DNA of 64,000 nt from FEN-1279 sp964400285 (GTDB lineage: Bacteria > Bacteroidota > Ignavibacteria > Tepidaquicellales > Tepidaquicellaceae). Both the position numbers and the translations under genes were made by a program. The notes below the pieces were generated by a model. The model was not told where the DNA came from, ran no database searches, and was given only the letters and a program-made list of their open reading frames with translations. The stretch spans positions 124,001-188,000 of the forward strand of contig CAYNTK010000006.1 of NCBI GenBank assembly GCA_964400285.1, given 5' to 3'. Numbering within the stretch: position 1 is the first letter of the stretch; each line of letters starts with the position of its first letter. This document shows, in pieces, positions 27,596-36,099 of this stretch.

Positions 27596-28522
27596 TTGAG
27601 AATATTGTTTAAATTTATTATAAATATTATTTTCGCACTACTTTTTATCTACCCTTCTTTTTCTATTTCTCAATCCGAAGAAAAAGGGCAGCAGAAGGTA
27701 TTGATATCCTTAATGCTTACTGATATAGAGAATATAAATACAAAAGCTGAAACGTTTGATGCAGAATTTTATCTGTGGTTAAAATGGAAAGAAGGTCGTT
27801 CGGGAAAAAACATTGAGTATATGAATGTGATTGATTATAAAAATATTTTTTATGATGAATGGGCGGATTCGCTTCAGCGTGTATCAGCAAAGGTTCGCGG
27901 AACTTTCAAATCGAGATTTGATGTAAAAAAATATCCTTTCGACAAACAGATTCTTAAAATTAGAATAAGTGATTATGACTGGAATTTTGATAGTTTAATG
28001 TATGAAGTGGAAACTTCCAAGGTTGGAATATCGAAAGATATTTTTAATGGAGAATGGGAAATAAAATTAATAGGTGCAACCGCAAGTAAAGAATATATTT
28101 CTGAAGATTATTTTTCCGTTTTTGAATATGCAATCGAAATACAAAGAAAATCCTTTTCGGTTTTTATAAAAATCATTATTCCGCTTTTTATAATTATGGC
28201 AATTGCATTTCTGAATCTTTTTGTTCCGCGTGACCAGATTGAAGCGGGAGCTGGTTTAGCTATTAGCACGTTGCTTACCATAATAGCACTTCATTTTTCG
28301 ATTTCGTCGCAGTTGCCCGAGGTCAACTATCCAACAAAAGTTGATATTCTTTTTATAGTTAGTTACTTCTTTAATTTTCTATTAATTGTCTGGGTAGTCT
28401 TTGGGTATAATTTTCATATTTCCGATAAAAAGATTTTGATAACAAAAACAAACAAAGTTCTAAAACCTCTCCTTCCTTTGTTATATTTCATTTTTGCCCT
28501 TATCTCGCTAAAGTGGGTATAA
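27596..28522 (+). CDS. Prokaryotic pentameric ligand-gated ion channel (Cys-loop receptor superfamily)
   Basis: 308 aa, close to the length of GLIC. It starts at TTG 27596; no ATG exists in frame before the upstream stop. A signal peptide (residues 1-25) precedes a beta-sandwich extracellular domain. This holds FDVKKYPFDKQILKI with the conserved YPFD at 113-116 (the Pro-loop, without the two Cys, as in other bacterial members). Four helices follow: M1 about 189-209, pore-lining M2 about 215-238 (AGAGLAISTLLTIIALHF, then SSQLPEV), M3 about 248-271, M4 about 289-306 at the extreme C-terminus. E216 at the cytoplasmic mouth of M2 aligns with the glutamate of cation-selective GLIC, suggesting a cation channel. 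Ligand unknown. Confidence 0.9.
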   Translation: MRILFKFIINIIFALLFIYPSFSISQSEEKGQQKVLISLMLTDIENINTKAETFDAEFYLWLKWKEGRSGKNIEYMNVIDYKNIFYDEWADSLQRVSAKVRGTFKSRFDVKKYPFDKQILKIRISDYDWNFDSLMYEVETSKVGISKDIFNGEWEIKLIGATASKEYISEDYFSVFEYAIEIQRKSFSVFIKIIIPLFIIMAIAFLNLFVPRDQIEAGAGLAISTLLTIIALHFSISSQLPEVNYPTKVDILFIVSYFFNFLLIVWVVFGYNFHISDKKILITKTNKVLKPLLPLLYFIFALISLKWV

Positions 28523-28602
28523 GTAGATAAAATAGACAATTTTTTTTCTACTGCAATATAAATCTTAATTTATTAAAATATAAAAAAGTAAAATACTGTA
28601 TT

Positions 28603-30864
28603 ATGAAAACACAAACAATTTTATTTTTATCTTTTATATTTTTATTTTATTCAAACTCAAATTCACAATCAAATCAAGACTGGAAGTGGCTTCACCAATC
28701 CCCGCAGGGAAATGACTTACGCTGGGTTAAAATGTGGGATGCAAATACAATTTATGCTATCGGATATAAAGGAACATTTATAAAAACAACTGATAGAGGT
28801 ATAACTTGGACAGTTAATCATAAAGCAGGAAGGGTATCAGGAATTCCTATTCAGGTTGCTGATTTACGAAATGCGTATTTCTTTGACCAGAACACAGGTA
28901 TTGTTGTCGGAACGTTTGGTTCTATATTTAGAACTACAAATGGAGGTATTACTTTCGACAGCACAAATAATCCCGCCCCTACTAATACTACCATTACAGG
29001 TATTTCGTTTATTAATAATCTTACCGGATATGTTGTTTGCGGTTTATCAAATTACAGACTAATGAAAACAACAGATGGAGGTTTAAATTGGTTAGCAAAT
29101 TATGGAACATCTCCTCGTTTTTCAAATCCCTATCATATCCATGCCTTTACCGAAAATAAACTTATGGTATTCAATCAGCTTGGAACGGTCTATATGTCCA
29201 CAAATGGTGGATATAACTGGGATTCTATTTACATCGGAAGTCAAGTGAATTTTTATCAATCATACTTTATTGATGCAAATACAGGTTATGCCTGTGGAGA
29301 CTGGGGTAGATGCAGATATACAACAAACGGCGGATATAACTGGAATAATATGTCGGGGGTATTGTTTGACAGGGGAATTCATTTTAATGATATAAAGGTA
29401 AGAAATAATGCGGTTTATATGACAGGAAATTCAAATTATCTGTGGCGTTCAACTAATCTTGGTGCAACTTGGGATTCTCTTGAGTTTATTAATCCATCTG
29501 CTCAGCAGCCGTGGAGTAATTATTATTATTCTTTTGATTTTTTATCAACCTCTGATACTATGATTGCTGTTGGTTCGCGGGGTTCGATTCATCAAGTTCT
29601 ATCATCTAACAAGACCCCACTTGGTCAATATTTAAAAACAGGAAGCTTACGCGATATTTGGGTTTCTTCGACAGGTTTGATTTTAGCTGTCGGGGCACCT
29701 TCATCGTTAACTTCAACTTTAATTACTCACGACCAGATTTTACGCTCAACCAATTTTGGTGTAAACTGGGAATTGATTTCTCCTTCTCCTACCTCAACTT
29801 CGGATTTTTATAGTATTGATATGATTGATGATAATACAGGTTATATTTGCGGTTCAAGGTCTGCAGTGTATAAAACTACGAATGGTGGAATGAACTGGGA
29901 CTCGCTTGTTATACCGAATATTCCAGTTGGTTCTATATTATCCGAAGTAGATTTCGTAAATGCTCAAACAGGGTGGATATTTTCGAGGTATGTCACAGGT
30001 TTCGATTCTACAATTTATAAAACTACAGATGGCGGTATAAACTGGTTTAAACAAAAGCTTAATACATCAGTAGCAAGTGAAAATAATATTTATTCTGCTT
30101 GTATGCTTGATGAAAATAACGGTTGGTGCTTGAATAATAAACCTCGTCCTTGGAAGACAACTAATGGAGGAGTCAATTGGGATTCGACTAAACTTGGCGA
30201 TAATTATTTGGCTGGCTCTTTATATGATATTAAAATGTTAAATGCAATGATAGGCTACTGTGTGGGTTCAAATAATAGAGTCTATAAAACGACAAATGGT
30301 GGTGCTACTCCTTGGTCAAATGTGAGTTATTCCTCTTCCACTGTAATAACCAATTATGCCTGCGAAGTTTGGAATCCGCTTGAAGTAGTCGTAATGGGAA
30401 CTTACGGCACAGTATATTATACATCTAATGGTGGCTCGAGCTGGATTAATAAAAATATCGGTGCTAGTATTAATGATGTTTATGGTTCGTATCTAACAAC
30501 TAATGGGACACTCTATGCAACTTCACTCTTGGAAGCAAATATATTTAAAAATTCAAATATGTTTACCGTAGGAATAAAAGTTGTTAATAATTCCATTCCT
30601 GATAGATTTACACTATTTCAAAATTATCCAAATCCTTTTAATCCTTCTACAAACATCAAATATCAAATATCAAATAATGGTTTTGTTACTCTAAAGGTAT
30701 ATAATATTCTCGGGGAAGAAATTGCAACTCTTGTTAACGAAAAGCAAAAACCGGGAGTATATGAAGTCCAATTTTCAAACAACTTATTACCAAGCGGAAT
30801 CTATTTTTATAAGCTTGAATCAGAAAATAAATCAGAAACGAAAAAAATGTTATTGATAAAATAA
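28603..30864 (+). CDS. Secreted YCF48/BNR-type beta-propeller protein with T9SS sorting domain
   Basis: 753 aa. Signal peptide to about residue 22 (YSNSNSQS). Most of the protein is repeated blades of the form 'IxxTTDGGxNW' (FIKTTDRGITW, FRTTNGGITF, LMKTTDGGLNW, YKTTNGGMNW, YKTTDGGINW and others), each after an aromatic-rich strand such as NTGYVCG. This is the YCF48 (photosystem assembly factor-like)/sialidase-repeat propeller, here a secreted binding scaffold and unrelated to photosynthesis. The sorting module ends the protein (NYPNPFNP, SGIYFYKLE). The next gene starts only 19 bp later. Confidence 0.88.
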   Translation: MKTQTILFLSFIFLFYSNSNSQSNQDWKWLHQSPQGNDLRWVKMWDANTIYAIGYKGTFIKTTDRGITWTVNHKAGRVSGIPIQVADLRNAYFFDQNTGIVVGTFGSIFRTTNGGITFDSTNNPAPTNTTITGISFINNLTGYVVCGLSNYRLMKTTDGGLNWLANYGTSPRFSNPYHIHAFTENKLMVFNQLGTVYMSTNGGYNWDSIYIGSQVNFYQSYFIDANTGYACGDWGRCRYTTNGGYNWNNMSGVLFDRGIHFNDIKVRNNAVYMTGNSNYLWRSTNLGATWDSLEFINPSAQQPWSNYYYSFDFLSTSDTMIAVGSRGSIHQVLSSNKTPLGQYLKTGSLRDIWVSSTGLILAVGAPSSLTSTLITHDQILRSTNFGVNWELISPSPTSTSDFYSIDMIDDNTGYICGSRSAVYKTTNGGMNWDSLVIPNIPVGSILSEVDFVNAQTGWIFSRYVTGFDSTIYKTTDGGINWFKQKLNTSVASENNIYSACMLDENNGWCLNNKPRPWKTTNGGVNWDSTKLGDNYLAGSLYDIKMLNAMIGYCVGSNNRVYKTTNGGATPWSNVSYSSSTVITNYACEVWNPLEVVVMGTYGTVYYTSNGGSSWINKNIGASINDVYGSYLTTNGTLYATSLLEANIFKNSNMFTVGIKVVNNSIPDRFTLFQNYPNPFNPSTNIKYQISNNGFVTLKVYNILGEEIATLVNEKQKPGVYEVQFSNNLLPSGIYFYKLESENKSETKKMLLIK

Positions 30865-30883
30865 TAACTGCTGCATTTAAATA

Positions 30884-32353
30884 TTGATATTAACTTTAGA
30901 AAACATATTGCTAATTGGCTCTATACTTCTTTTCATTTCAATACTTGCAGGAAAAACTTCTTTTAAATTTGGTGTTCCAACACTTATTTTCTTCTTAATA
31001 ATTGGGATGCTTGCAGGTTCTGAAGGTATTGGAGGCATTCATTTCAATGACCCTAAAACTGCTCGATTTCTTGGAATTATTGCTTTAAATTTTATTTTGT
31101 TTTCTGGTGGACTGGAAACTAATTGGGAAAAAGTTAAGCCTGTTTTATGGCAGGGGGTTACACTTTCAACATTAGGTGTTTTAATAACCGCAATTGTTAT
31201 TGGCATATTTGTTCATTTTGTTCTTAATTTTTCAATTATTGAAGGTCTGTTAGTTGGTGCAATAGTATCATCTACTGATGCTGCAGCTGTGTTTTCTATC
31301 CTACGTTCGAAAAATCTTGCACTTAAAGGTAATTTAAGACCAACCCTTGAATTGGAAAGTGGTAGCAATGACCCTATGGCGTATTTCTTAACGATTGCAT
31401 TTATGGGTTTGATTATTGATGGAGGGCTTGGACTTGGTAGTGTTGTAATTTTATTTTTTAGACAATTTATTCTTGGTGCAGTATTTGGATATTTATTTGG
31501 TAAGTTCGGGAAAATTGTTATTAATAAAATTAGACTCGACTATGAAGGATTATATCCAGTTTTGGTTATCGCATTAATGTTTTTAACTTTTTCGATAACT
31601 GATTTTACAGGTGGAAATGGTTTCTTATCCGTATATTTGACCTCTATTTATCTTGGAAATCAGGAATTAATTCACAAAGCATCTATTATCAGAGTATTTG
31701 ATGGTCTTGCATGGTTGATGCAAATAGTATTGTTTATAACTCTTGGGTTGCTCGTCTTTCCAAGCGAAATTATCCCAGTAATGGGTATTGGTTTGTTAAT
31801 ATCTTTATTTCTGATTGTTGTTGCAAGACCTATCAGTGTATTTTTAAGCTTGATATTTTTTAAAATGAACAATCGTAATCGGTGGTTTATTTCATGGGTA
31901 GGTTTAAGAGGAGCAGTCCCTATTGTATTTGCTACTTATCCTCTATTAGCTGGAATCGAAAAAGCTAATATGATTTTTAATATTGTTTTTTTTATTTCTG
32001 TTACATCTGTTATTATTCAAGGGACTTCGCTTACAAAAGTAGCTAAATGGATGCACGTTTTATTGCCTTGGAAGGTTAAAGCGAGAACTCCCGTTGAAAT
32101 TATACTTTCCGAAAGTGAAAAAACCGAACTTACTGAAATTATTCTACCTCTTAATAGTCCAGCAGTTGGTAAACAAATTGTAGAACTTAATTTTCCTAAA
32201 ACTGTTTTGATAGTTTTAGTAAATAGAAATGGGAAATATTTAACCCCAAACGGCTCAACGGTTTTGGAAGCTCTCGATGTTTTGCTTTTATTGTCGGAAG
32301 ACAAAGAAGGTTTAAGGAAGTCTATTAATTGCTTAACAAGCGAAAATAAGTAA
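30884..32353 (+). CDS. Potassium/proton antiporter of the NhaP2/CvrA type
   Basis: 489 aa starting at TTG. Twelve or thirteen transmembrane helices of the CPA1 family cover residues 1-390. The conserved acidic transport segment is AIVSSTDAAAVFSIL, followed by ELESGSNDPMAYFL. RWFISWVGLRGAVPIVFATYPLL is typical of NhaP2. The C-terminal domain (about 405-489: LPLNSPAVGKQIVELNFPKTVLIVLVNRNG) is a TrkA_C/RCK-C-type regulatory domain. Cytoplasmic-membrane K+ export in exchange for H+. Only 19 bp follow the preceding propeller gene, but the functions do not suggest a dedicated operon. Confidence 0.9.
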   Translation: MILTLENILLIGSILLFISILAGKTSFKFGVPTLIFFLIIGMLAGSEGIGGIHFNDPKTARFLGIIALNFILFSGGLETNWEKVKPVLWQGVTLSTLGVLITAIVIGIFVHFVLNFSIIEGLLVGAIVSSTDAAAVFSILRSKNLALKGNLRPTLELESGSNDPMAYFLTIAFMGLIIDGGLGLGSVVILFFRQFILGAVFGYLFGKFGKIVINKIRLDYEGLYPVLVIALMFLTFSITDFTGGNGFLSVYLTSIYLGNQELIHKASIIRVFDGLAWLMQIVLFITLGLLVFPSEIIPVMGIGLLISLFLIVVARPISVFLSLIFFKMNNRNRWFISWVGLRGAVPIVFATYPLLAGIEKANMIFNIVFFISVTSVIIQGTSLTKVAKWMHVLLPWKVKARTPVEIILSESEKTELTEIILPLNSPAVGKQIVELNFPKTVLIVLVNRNGKYLTPNGSTVLEALDVLLLLSEDKEGLRKSINCLTSENK

Positions 32354-32377
32354 CAATTTTTCTGATGTTTTTTTATT

Positions 32378-33502
32378 CTAATAGTTATTCCTCATTCTTC
32401 TCGGGCATGGAGGAAGCTCTACTTCGACAAAGCCATCATAACTTCCTTCGATGCAGGTTAGCGGGTCACAACATGTGTGACATACTCTTTTATATGCATC
32501 GAACCCTTTCAGTTCAACATCTTTAGATATAAAATCTTCTTTTATGGTTTCACTTTTTAGCAAGTCGGTACTTAAATATTTTTTATTATCATCGGGAAAT
32601 ACTGTTACGACTACTGAGTTGTATCCTATTTCGTTTTGTATTTTTAATGCACCGATGAAATTTGCTCCGGAAGATATACCAACTCCTATTCCAAGCTCTG
32701 CTGCAAGTTTTTGTGCCATAATTATTGCATCTCCATCATATACACTGACTACGTGGTCGAGTGAATTCAAATTAACAATTGGTGGAATAAACTCATCTGA
32801 AATTCCTTGTATTCTGTGCTTACCTACTTTATGCCCTGTGGTTAAAGTTGGAGAGTTTGCTGGTTCGAGAGGATGAATTTTAACCGAAGAATGCATTTCT
32901 TTAAGATATTTTCCTACACCCATAATAGTTCCTCCTGTTCCCACTCCTGCTACAAATGCATCTGGTTTTAGTGAACGAAATCTTAATTGCCACCAAATTT
33001 CAGGCCCTGTAGTTTCGTAATGTGCTAAACAATTATCTTCATTTGAAAATTGCCTCGGCAAGAATGTATTTTCTTTTGACTTTGCATATTCTTCTGCACG
33101 ACTAATACTTCCAAGGAATCCCCCATCTTCTTTACTTACTAGGTTTATTTTTGCACCAAGACTTTTTATTAATTCTATCCTTTCACGACTCATCCAATCT
33201 GGCATATAAATGATTACTTGATGACCGAGTGCTCTTCCTATTGCAGAAAATGAAATACCGGTATTTCCGCTTGTTGCCTCGAGTATTTCCGCTCCAATTT
33301 TAATGTTACCTCTTACATATGCTTTTTTTAATATATGAAGAGCCATTCTGTCTTTTATGCTTCCCGTCATATTAAGATTCTCGGCTTTTGCATAAATAGT
33401 ACGCGGTTCATTCTTGTAATAAAAATTTATTGCAAGCAAAGGAGTGTTCCCGATTAAATGTGAAATACTGTGTAGTTTAAGTTTAAGAGATTGAGTTAAC
33501 AT
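32378..33502 (-). CDS. PLP-dependent cysteine synthase-like enzyme with Cys-rich C-terminal tail
   Basis: 374 aa fold-type-II PLP enzyme. The Schiff-base lysine is in MTGSIKDRMA, the substrate loop is EATSGNTGISFSA, and the phosphate loop is GVGTGGTIMGVG. These match CysK/CysM/CBS-like beta-replacement enzymes that make cysteine from O-acetyl- or O-phosphoserine and sulfide. Unusually, the last 50 residues add RVCHTCCDPLTCIEGSYDGFVEVELPPCPRR, with five cysteines in a C-x2-CC-x4-C...C pattern that could bind metal or act in redox control. Cytoplasmic. Convergent with the antiporter gene. Confidence 0.82.
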   Translation of the reverse strand: MLTQSLKLKLHSISHLIGNTPLLAINFYYKNEPRTIYAKAENLNMTGSIKDRMALHILKKAYVRGNIKIGAEILEATSGNTGISFSAIGRALGHQVIIYMPDWMSRERIELIKSLGAKINLVSKEDGGFLGSISRAEEYAKSKENTFLPRQFSNEDNCLAHYETTGPEIWWQLRFRSLKPDAFVAGVGTGGTIMGVGKYLKEMHSSVKIHPLEPANSPTLTTGHKVGKHRIQGISDEFIPPIVNLNSLDHVVSVYDGDAIIMAQKLAAELGIGVGISSGANFIGALKIQNEIGYNSVVVTVFPDDNKKYLSTDLLKSETIKEDFISKDVELKGFDAYKRVCHTCCDPLTCIEGSYDGFVEVELPPCPRRMRNNY

Positions 33503-33562
33503 TTTTTAAATTAAAATTTGATGTGAAATATAAATTAAAAGAGTGAATAAAAATATACAATA

Positions 33563-34528
33563 TTATCGCATATATGGTTCTTTAGGTTTTAAGAAATTTA
33601 TTCTGTGGGGAATAAAATTTAATTTTTTACTTGCAAATATTTCTTTACTAAATTTATCCGTTATTTCTAATTTAAAATAAATATTATCTTCATTATCGAA
33701 AAGATAAAAATCAAAATCCTGTTCTTTTGGTAAATATTTTTTTAGTTCTTTTGAAACAAAAATACTTTCGAATTTTTGGTTTTTATTTGGTTGTAATGTA
33801 TATTTTAAAGGTTTCTCAATTATAACATTTTCTTTGTTGTCTTTTAATTTATATATGTATTCTTTTGATATTTCCCTTTCACTTGTATTGTATATCTCGA
33901 AAAAAATATGAAACTCTTTTAAACCATAAATATTATTGCTTATTATCGGCGTGATTTCTTTTATCCCATCTTCGTTAAGCTTATAATGTGACAATATCAT
34001 TAAATCGCTTATGGTAATTTCATTTGTTTTTAATTCTTTTACTGTTAATTCTGTGTTTTTACTGAATTCATCTTTTGTGTTGTTATCTTTTATTGTGATA
34101 TCAATTTTATAAATTCCCGTCTCTAAGTTTAAACTGTAAAAAAGGTATCTTGACTTTTTCGATTCCCTTAACATTTCTTCATCACTATATGATAACGAAT
34201 CATTAATTTTTTCTGTAATTATATTTTGATTGCTTAAATTCTTTATATTAATTGTTAATAAAATCTTCGATTCATATTTATCGGTATTGGTATTTTTTTT
34301 AAATAAAACATTTTCGTTAGGTAATTCGATATATAAATCCAATCTTGCCTTTAAACTGTCGATATCATAAAAAATAAGTGCATCAGCATAAAATTTTTCT
34401 TTCTTTGTATCCTCAATACGTCTGTGGTATCTTCCCTCTTGGCTCGGAGCAGAGCAGTAAATAGTTAATATCGAAAATGTTATAATAAAGCTTATGCTTA
34501 GAAAAATTCTTATATTGTACAAATACAT
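33563..34528 (-). CDS. Exported GWxTD-family protein lacking its GWxTD domain
   Basis: 321 aa. Signal peptide ending near TIYCSAPSQEG (the cysteine may be lipidated, though Y before C is not an ideal lipobox). FYADALIFYDIDSLKARLDLYIELPNENVLF and the following alternation of short beta strands match the N-terminal half of the GWxTD-domain proteins found next to metabolic genes in Bacteroidota/Ignavibacteria. The protein stops with RINFLKPKEPYMR and no GWxTD segment follows, so the C-terminal third of the usual product is missing. Either a natural short form or a truncation. Confidence 0.55.
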   Translation of the reverse strand: MYLYNIRIFLSISFIITFSILTIYCSAPSQEGRYHRRIEDTKKEKFYADALIFYDIDSLKARLDLYIELPNENVLFKKNTNTDKYESKILLTINIKNLSNQNIITEKINDSLSYSDEEMLRESKKSRYLFYSLNLETGIYKIDITIKDNNTKDEFSKNTELTVKELKTNEITISDLMILSHYKLNEDGIKEITPIISNNIYGLKEFHIFFEIYNTSEREISKEYIYKLKDNKENVIIEKPLKYTLQPNKNQKFESIFVSKELKKYLPKEQDFDFYLFDNEDNIYFKLEITDKFSKEIFASKKLNFIPHRINFLKPKEPYMR

Positions 34529-34678
34529 AGTTTACTCCATTATTATATATTAAATATTGTAGATTAAAAGTTAAATTCAAATCTAAATACTTTTAAATCA
34601 TCTTTACTGGAGTTTTTAGAAAAGACAAAAGGAACAATTTAAAAGAAAAACAAGAAAGGATATAAAAAAATATTTTAG

Positions 34679-35158
34679 TTATTTAAAATGATAACCTCCC
34701 CCTAAGAACGATACATATAAATTCGAGGGAAACTCACTACCTAATCTAAAGATTCCCCCTTCATCATCTGGTTGGTATCTATATCCTAACCTAAGAGAAG
34801 GTAACATTTTAAAGTAACTGTTTTTAATTTCATAATGAGGACCACCTCCAATTCCTACCTCGAATTTATTTTTATTTTTTGTCATAAAGTTTATCGTAAT
34901 TGGAAATCCAATCCCATCACTAACATACTTATTATTATTTTTAGATGCTCCAACAAACGAATAATTTATTCCTCCTCTAATGCTGAAATTAGTTGATATC
35001 ATTCTTTCGTAATTTAATCCTATTCCAATTATTCCTGCATCACTCGCTGGAAAAATTCCAAAGTCTATATATATTATATTTTTTGCAATATTATCGAATG
35101 TTTGCGAATTACAGAAGTAGGAAATAAAGAAAATTAAGAGGAATAATGTTTTTTTCAT
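34679..35158 (-). CDS. Small outer-membrane beta-barrel-like protein
   Basis: 159 aa. Signal peptide (KKTLFLLIFFISYFCNSQ). The mature sequence is short alternating strands with aromatic girdles (YIDFGIFPASDAGIIGIGLNYERM, FSIRGGINYSFVG, FEVGIGGGPHYEIK, PSLRLGYRYQ, LYVSFLGGGYHF) and a terminal phenylalanine region (GGYHFK), as in 8-stranded OMP barrels. Function not identifiable. Confidence 0.65.
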   Translation of the reverse strand: MKKTLFLLIFFISYFCNSQTFDNIAKNIIYIDFGIFPASDAGIIGIGLNYERMISTNFSIRGGINYSFVGASKNNNKYVSDGIGFPITINFMTKNKNKFEVGIGGGPHYEIKNSYFKMLPSLRLGYRYQPDDEGGIFRLGSEFPSNLYVSFLGGGYHFK

Positions 35159-35299
35159 ATAACATTAAATTTATTTTTAGGTTTTAAAAGTTATATAAAT
35201 TTTTTATAATAAATAAGTCAATATTTTACTAGATAAATTTGAATGAATAGAAAGACTGATTATGAGATTGATTGAGATTAACTAATAAAAAAATAATAA

Positions 35300-35332
35300 A
35301 AAAAGGCCACATATTTTTCTTATGTAGCCCCA
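35300..35332 (-). terminator. Imperfect hairpin terminator (minus strand)
   Basis: GGCcACATA (35305-35313) pairs with TATGTaGCC (35321-35329) with one internal mismatch. T runs follow on the minus strand, just beyond the stop of the gene at 35355. Confidence 0.7.
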
Positions 35333-35354
35333 AAAACTATTGTGTATTATTAAT

Positions 35355-35714
35355 TTATTTTCGAGTCATAAAAATAGTTACATTGGCAATCTCGTCTGTT
35401 TTTACTAAAGTTTTTATTTGAGCAGTTTGATACCCCTTTTTCTCTGCAATAATCATTATTTCTTGTGGATTCGTATTTAAAAAGAATTTTAAAGAGAAAA
35501 AATTACCGTTATTATCAGTGTAAACAGAATCAGATGGAGGATAAGTCATAATTGTTACATCACCAATTCCAACATTACTTGAGGCGTCTAATACATAACC
35601 TTCTATTTGTGCAGAACCATAATTCGATGAACCAATTCCAGATAGCTCACACCCAAAAATTAATAAAACTGCAAAAAACACAAAAAATAGTATAATAAAG
35701 TATCTTATTTTCAT
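35355..35714 (-). CDS. Lipoprotein with carboxypeptidase-regulatory-like domain
   Basis: 119 aa from the Met at 35714 (MKIRYFIILFFV), which gives a standard lipoprotein signal ending LLIFGC; an upstream Met at 35741 would add nine residues. The mature protein is one CarboxypepD_reg-like/SusD-associated beta domain: AQIEGYVLDASSNVGIGDVTIMTYP, then VYTDNNGNFF, KKGYQTAQIKTLV and NVTIFMTR. Probably anchored in the outer or inner membrane. There is no partner transporter beside it. Confidence 0.7.
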   Translation of the reverse strand: MKIRYFIILFFVFFAVLLIFGCELSGIGSSNYGSAQIEGYVLDASSNVGIGDVTIMTYPPSDSVYTDNNGNFFSLKFFLNTNPQEIMIIAEKKGYQTAQIKTLVKTDEIANVTIFMTRK

Positions 35715-35912
35715 GATCTTGATTAAAAATTGAAATTTCATAAAAAATTTTAATACAACTTGCTAATTTTGATTTTCTAATACATCTTTTTAGTGTAAAT
35801 AGATGTAAATAATTGTAAGCAAAATCGAACTTTTAGCCAACAAAAAGCGGGCCAAATTTTATATACTATTAAATAATTTAACACCTGACTATGTTTAAAG
35901 ATTCAACAATAA

Positions 35913-35951
35913 TTTCTCAATTTGAGAAACTTTTTCTCATATTAAGAAAAA
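35913..35951 (+). promoter_or_regulatory. Two palindromes 20 bp apart, candidate activator-binding sites
   Basis: Site 1: TTTCTCA-ATT-TGAGAAA (35913-35929, perfect 7-bp arms). Site 2: TTTTTCT-N7-AGAAAAA (35931-35937 with 35945-35951). Their centres are 20 bp apart, about two helical turns, and they lie about 90-125 bp upstream of the -24/-12 promoter at 36040-36053. That is the position expected for an enhancer-binding protein. Confidence 0.5.
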
Positions 35952-36039
35952 ATAATACAATTGATTTATGGAGTGAACAAAAAAAGCCCCAAAAATACAA
36001 TTTTCTAAATTTGAATTCTGATTAATATTTATTTTAAAA

Positions 36040-36053
36040 GGCATAGCAATTGC
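36040..36053 (+). promoter_or_regulatory. Sigma-54 (-24/-12) promoter candidate
   Basis: The sequence GGCATAGCAATTGC has GG and GC separated by exactly 10 bp and carries both the GGCA and TTGCA half-motifs of the RpoN consensus (TGGCAC-N5-TTGC). The expected start would be near 36065, about 35 nt before the ATG of the glycosidase-like gene. Confidence 0.6.
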
Positions 36054-36099
36054 AAGTTTTTTTCATAATTCCCAATTTTGTAATTTTTTATAGGGGGAA

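Larger units (their letters stand above)
35742..36099. other. 358-bp regulatory region between divergent genes
   Basis: Contains two palindromes and a sigma-54-type promoter (annotated separately) serving the gene at 36100. A 44-codon ATG frame at 35891-36025 overlaps the palindromes and has no ribosome site or recognisable content, so I did not call it. Confidence 0.7.

Noticed and set aside
32544..32876. 110-codon plus-strand frame
   Set aside because: Antisense shadow of the cysteine synthase-like gene.
35891..36025. 44-codon ATG frame before the glycosidase-like gene
   Set aside because: Spans both palindromes in the regulatory region, lacks a ribosome site and resembles no family I know; regulation is the better reading.
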